From NCBI GenBank assembly GCA_019637615.1, contig JAHBVJ010000027.1, positions 1 through 64,000 on the forward strand: a stretch of DNA of 64,000 bases, in the 5' to 3' direction. The notes beneath the pieces were generated by a model. That model was not told the DNA's origin and did no database searches. It was given only the letters and a program-made list of their open reading frames with translations. The position numbers and the translations under genes were made by a program. Positions within the stretch are counted from its first letter, which is position 1. Each line of letters opens with the position of its first letter. This DNA comes from Anaerolineae bacterium. GTDB taxonomy: Bacteria > Chloroflexota > Anaerolineae > Aggregatilineales > UBA2796. Below, piece after piece: positions 63,528-64,000 of this stretch.

Positions 63528-64000
63528 TTGCTGCTCCTATTATTCCCACGCATGGTGGCTAAGTACGGCAGGAATTCACGCCGCTTTGACATCTCTGCCA
63601 CCGATTTGCCCTTGATGGATAACGCGCCCGTCGGGCAGACCTGCACGCACTTGCCGCAGCTTGTGCATGTATCGGAGTCGCCCCACGGTGTTTCAAGGTC
63701 GGTGATCACAGACGACTGGATGCCGCGTCCCATCACATCCCATGTATGCGCGCCTTCGATTTCGTCACAGACGCGAACACAGCGCGTACACAGAATGCAG
63801 CGGTTGTGGTCGATCACGAAGCGATCGTGCGAAGCATCCACCGTGCGGCGCGGATGACGATAGGGCACATGCACGTGATCCATGCCCAGTTTTTGCGCCA
63901 TCCATTGCAGGTCGCAGTGACCGTTGGAGACGCACACGGAGCACACGTGATTGCCCTCTGCAAACAACAATTCAAGAATGGTTTTGCGATAGCGCATCAA
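63524..64000 (-). CDS. hoxU: NAD-linked hydrogenase diaphorase subunit HoxU, C-terminal part (cut by window edge)
   Basis: The visible 158 residues are the C-terminal part. They show a NuoG-type His/Cys cluster segment (GNHVCSVCVSNGHCDLQ) and two 4Fe-4S ferredoxin motifs (CILCTRCVRVC and CTSCGKCVQVCP). The N-terminal 2Fe-2S domain should lie beyond position 64000, so no start is assigned. HoxU links the HoxF flavin/NAD site to HoxYH; hoxE and hoxF are expected further upstream outside the window. Confidence 0.92.
   Translation of the reverse strand: MMRYRKTILELLFAEGNHVCSVCVSNGHCDLQWMAQKLGMDHVHVPYRHPRRTVDASHDRFVIDHNRCILCTRCVRVCDEIEGAHTWDVMGRGIQSSVITDLETPWGDSDTCTSCGKCVQVCPTGALSIKGKSVAEMSKRREFLPYLATMRGNNRSSK

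Overview
The window looks like a chromosomal segment of a Chloroflexota bacterium, probably Anaerolineae-like (inference). Pointers are the MalT-type LuxR regulator, the multi-GAF histidine kinases, exported proteins with Thr/Pro-rich tails (PTPLPTATATP), a GT39 protein with a soluble C-terminal tail, and a fermentative enzyme set (pyruvate:ferredoxin oxidoreductase, pyruvate phosphate dikinase, CoA-transferase, HoxUYH hydrogenase). The DNA is GC-rich with mostly single genes or short operons. No rRNA, tRNA or CRISPR array was seen.

Layout. 1-917: an IS5-family insertion sequence whose transposase carries an internal amber stop. 1.5-13.4 kb: housekeeping and unknown genes (murD, cdaA, an exported SH3/glycosidase-like protein, gpmI, a polytopic membrane protein, a STAS-like protein, a MalT-like regulator). 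13.4-18 kb: acnA and a trans-aconitate methyltransferase gene, divergent from a LysR regulator. 18-19.8 kb: an AT-rich island with a caspase-like protein. 20-26.7 kb: a signalling block of a NarL/NarX-type pair, a second GAF histidine kinase and two stand-alone receiver proteins. 26.9-33.4 kb: a HAD phosphatase, endonuclease III, an ankyrin protein, an exported hydrolase, a structured non-coding element, a nuclease-like hypothetical protein, and cysK-cysE behind a leader with a terminator. 34-44.8 kb: adenine deaminase, a sugar-type binding protein, a zinc protease, a molybdenum hydroxylase with a small coupled membrane protein, a GH20 hexosaminidase and a Cys/Met-metabolism PLP enzyme. 45-53.3 kb: a GT39 glycosyltransferase, a second STAS-like protein, a CoA-transferase and ppdK. 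53.4-64 kb: a minus-strand hydrogenase and pyruvate-oxidation cluster.

How they work together. The right end is the most coherent unit. In transcription order it reads hoxU (cut by the window edge), hoxY, hoxH, a maturation protease gene, hypA, hypC, nifJ, a dihydroorotate-dehydrogenase-like gene, hypD and hypE. Several junctions overlap, and hypC and nifJ share one base. Pyruvate oxidation, NAD(P)-linked H2 metabolism and NiFe-site assembly are therefore probably co-expressed. ppdK and the acetyl-CoA hydrolase/transferase-family gene close by would add PEP-pyruvate interconversion and acyl-CoA/acetate exchange.

The best candidates for undescribed biology are the caspase-like protein with an unassigned C-terminal half in its AT-rich island, the structured element near 30.9 kb, the Cys-codon leader with a terminator upstream of cysK, the orphan STAS-like pair, and nifJ with its DHOD-like neighbour embedded in a hyp/hox cluster.
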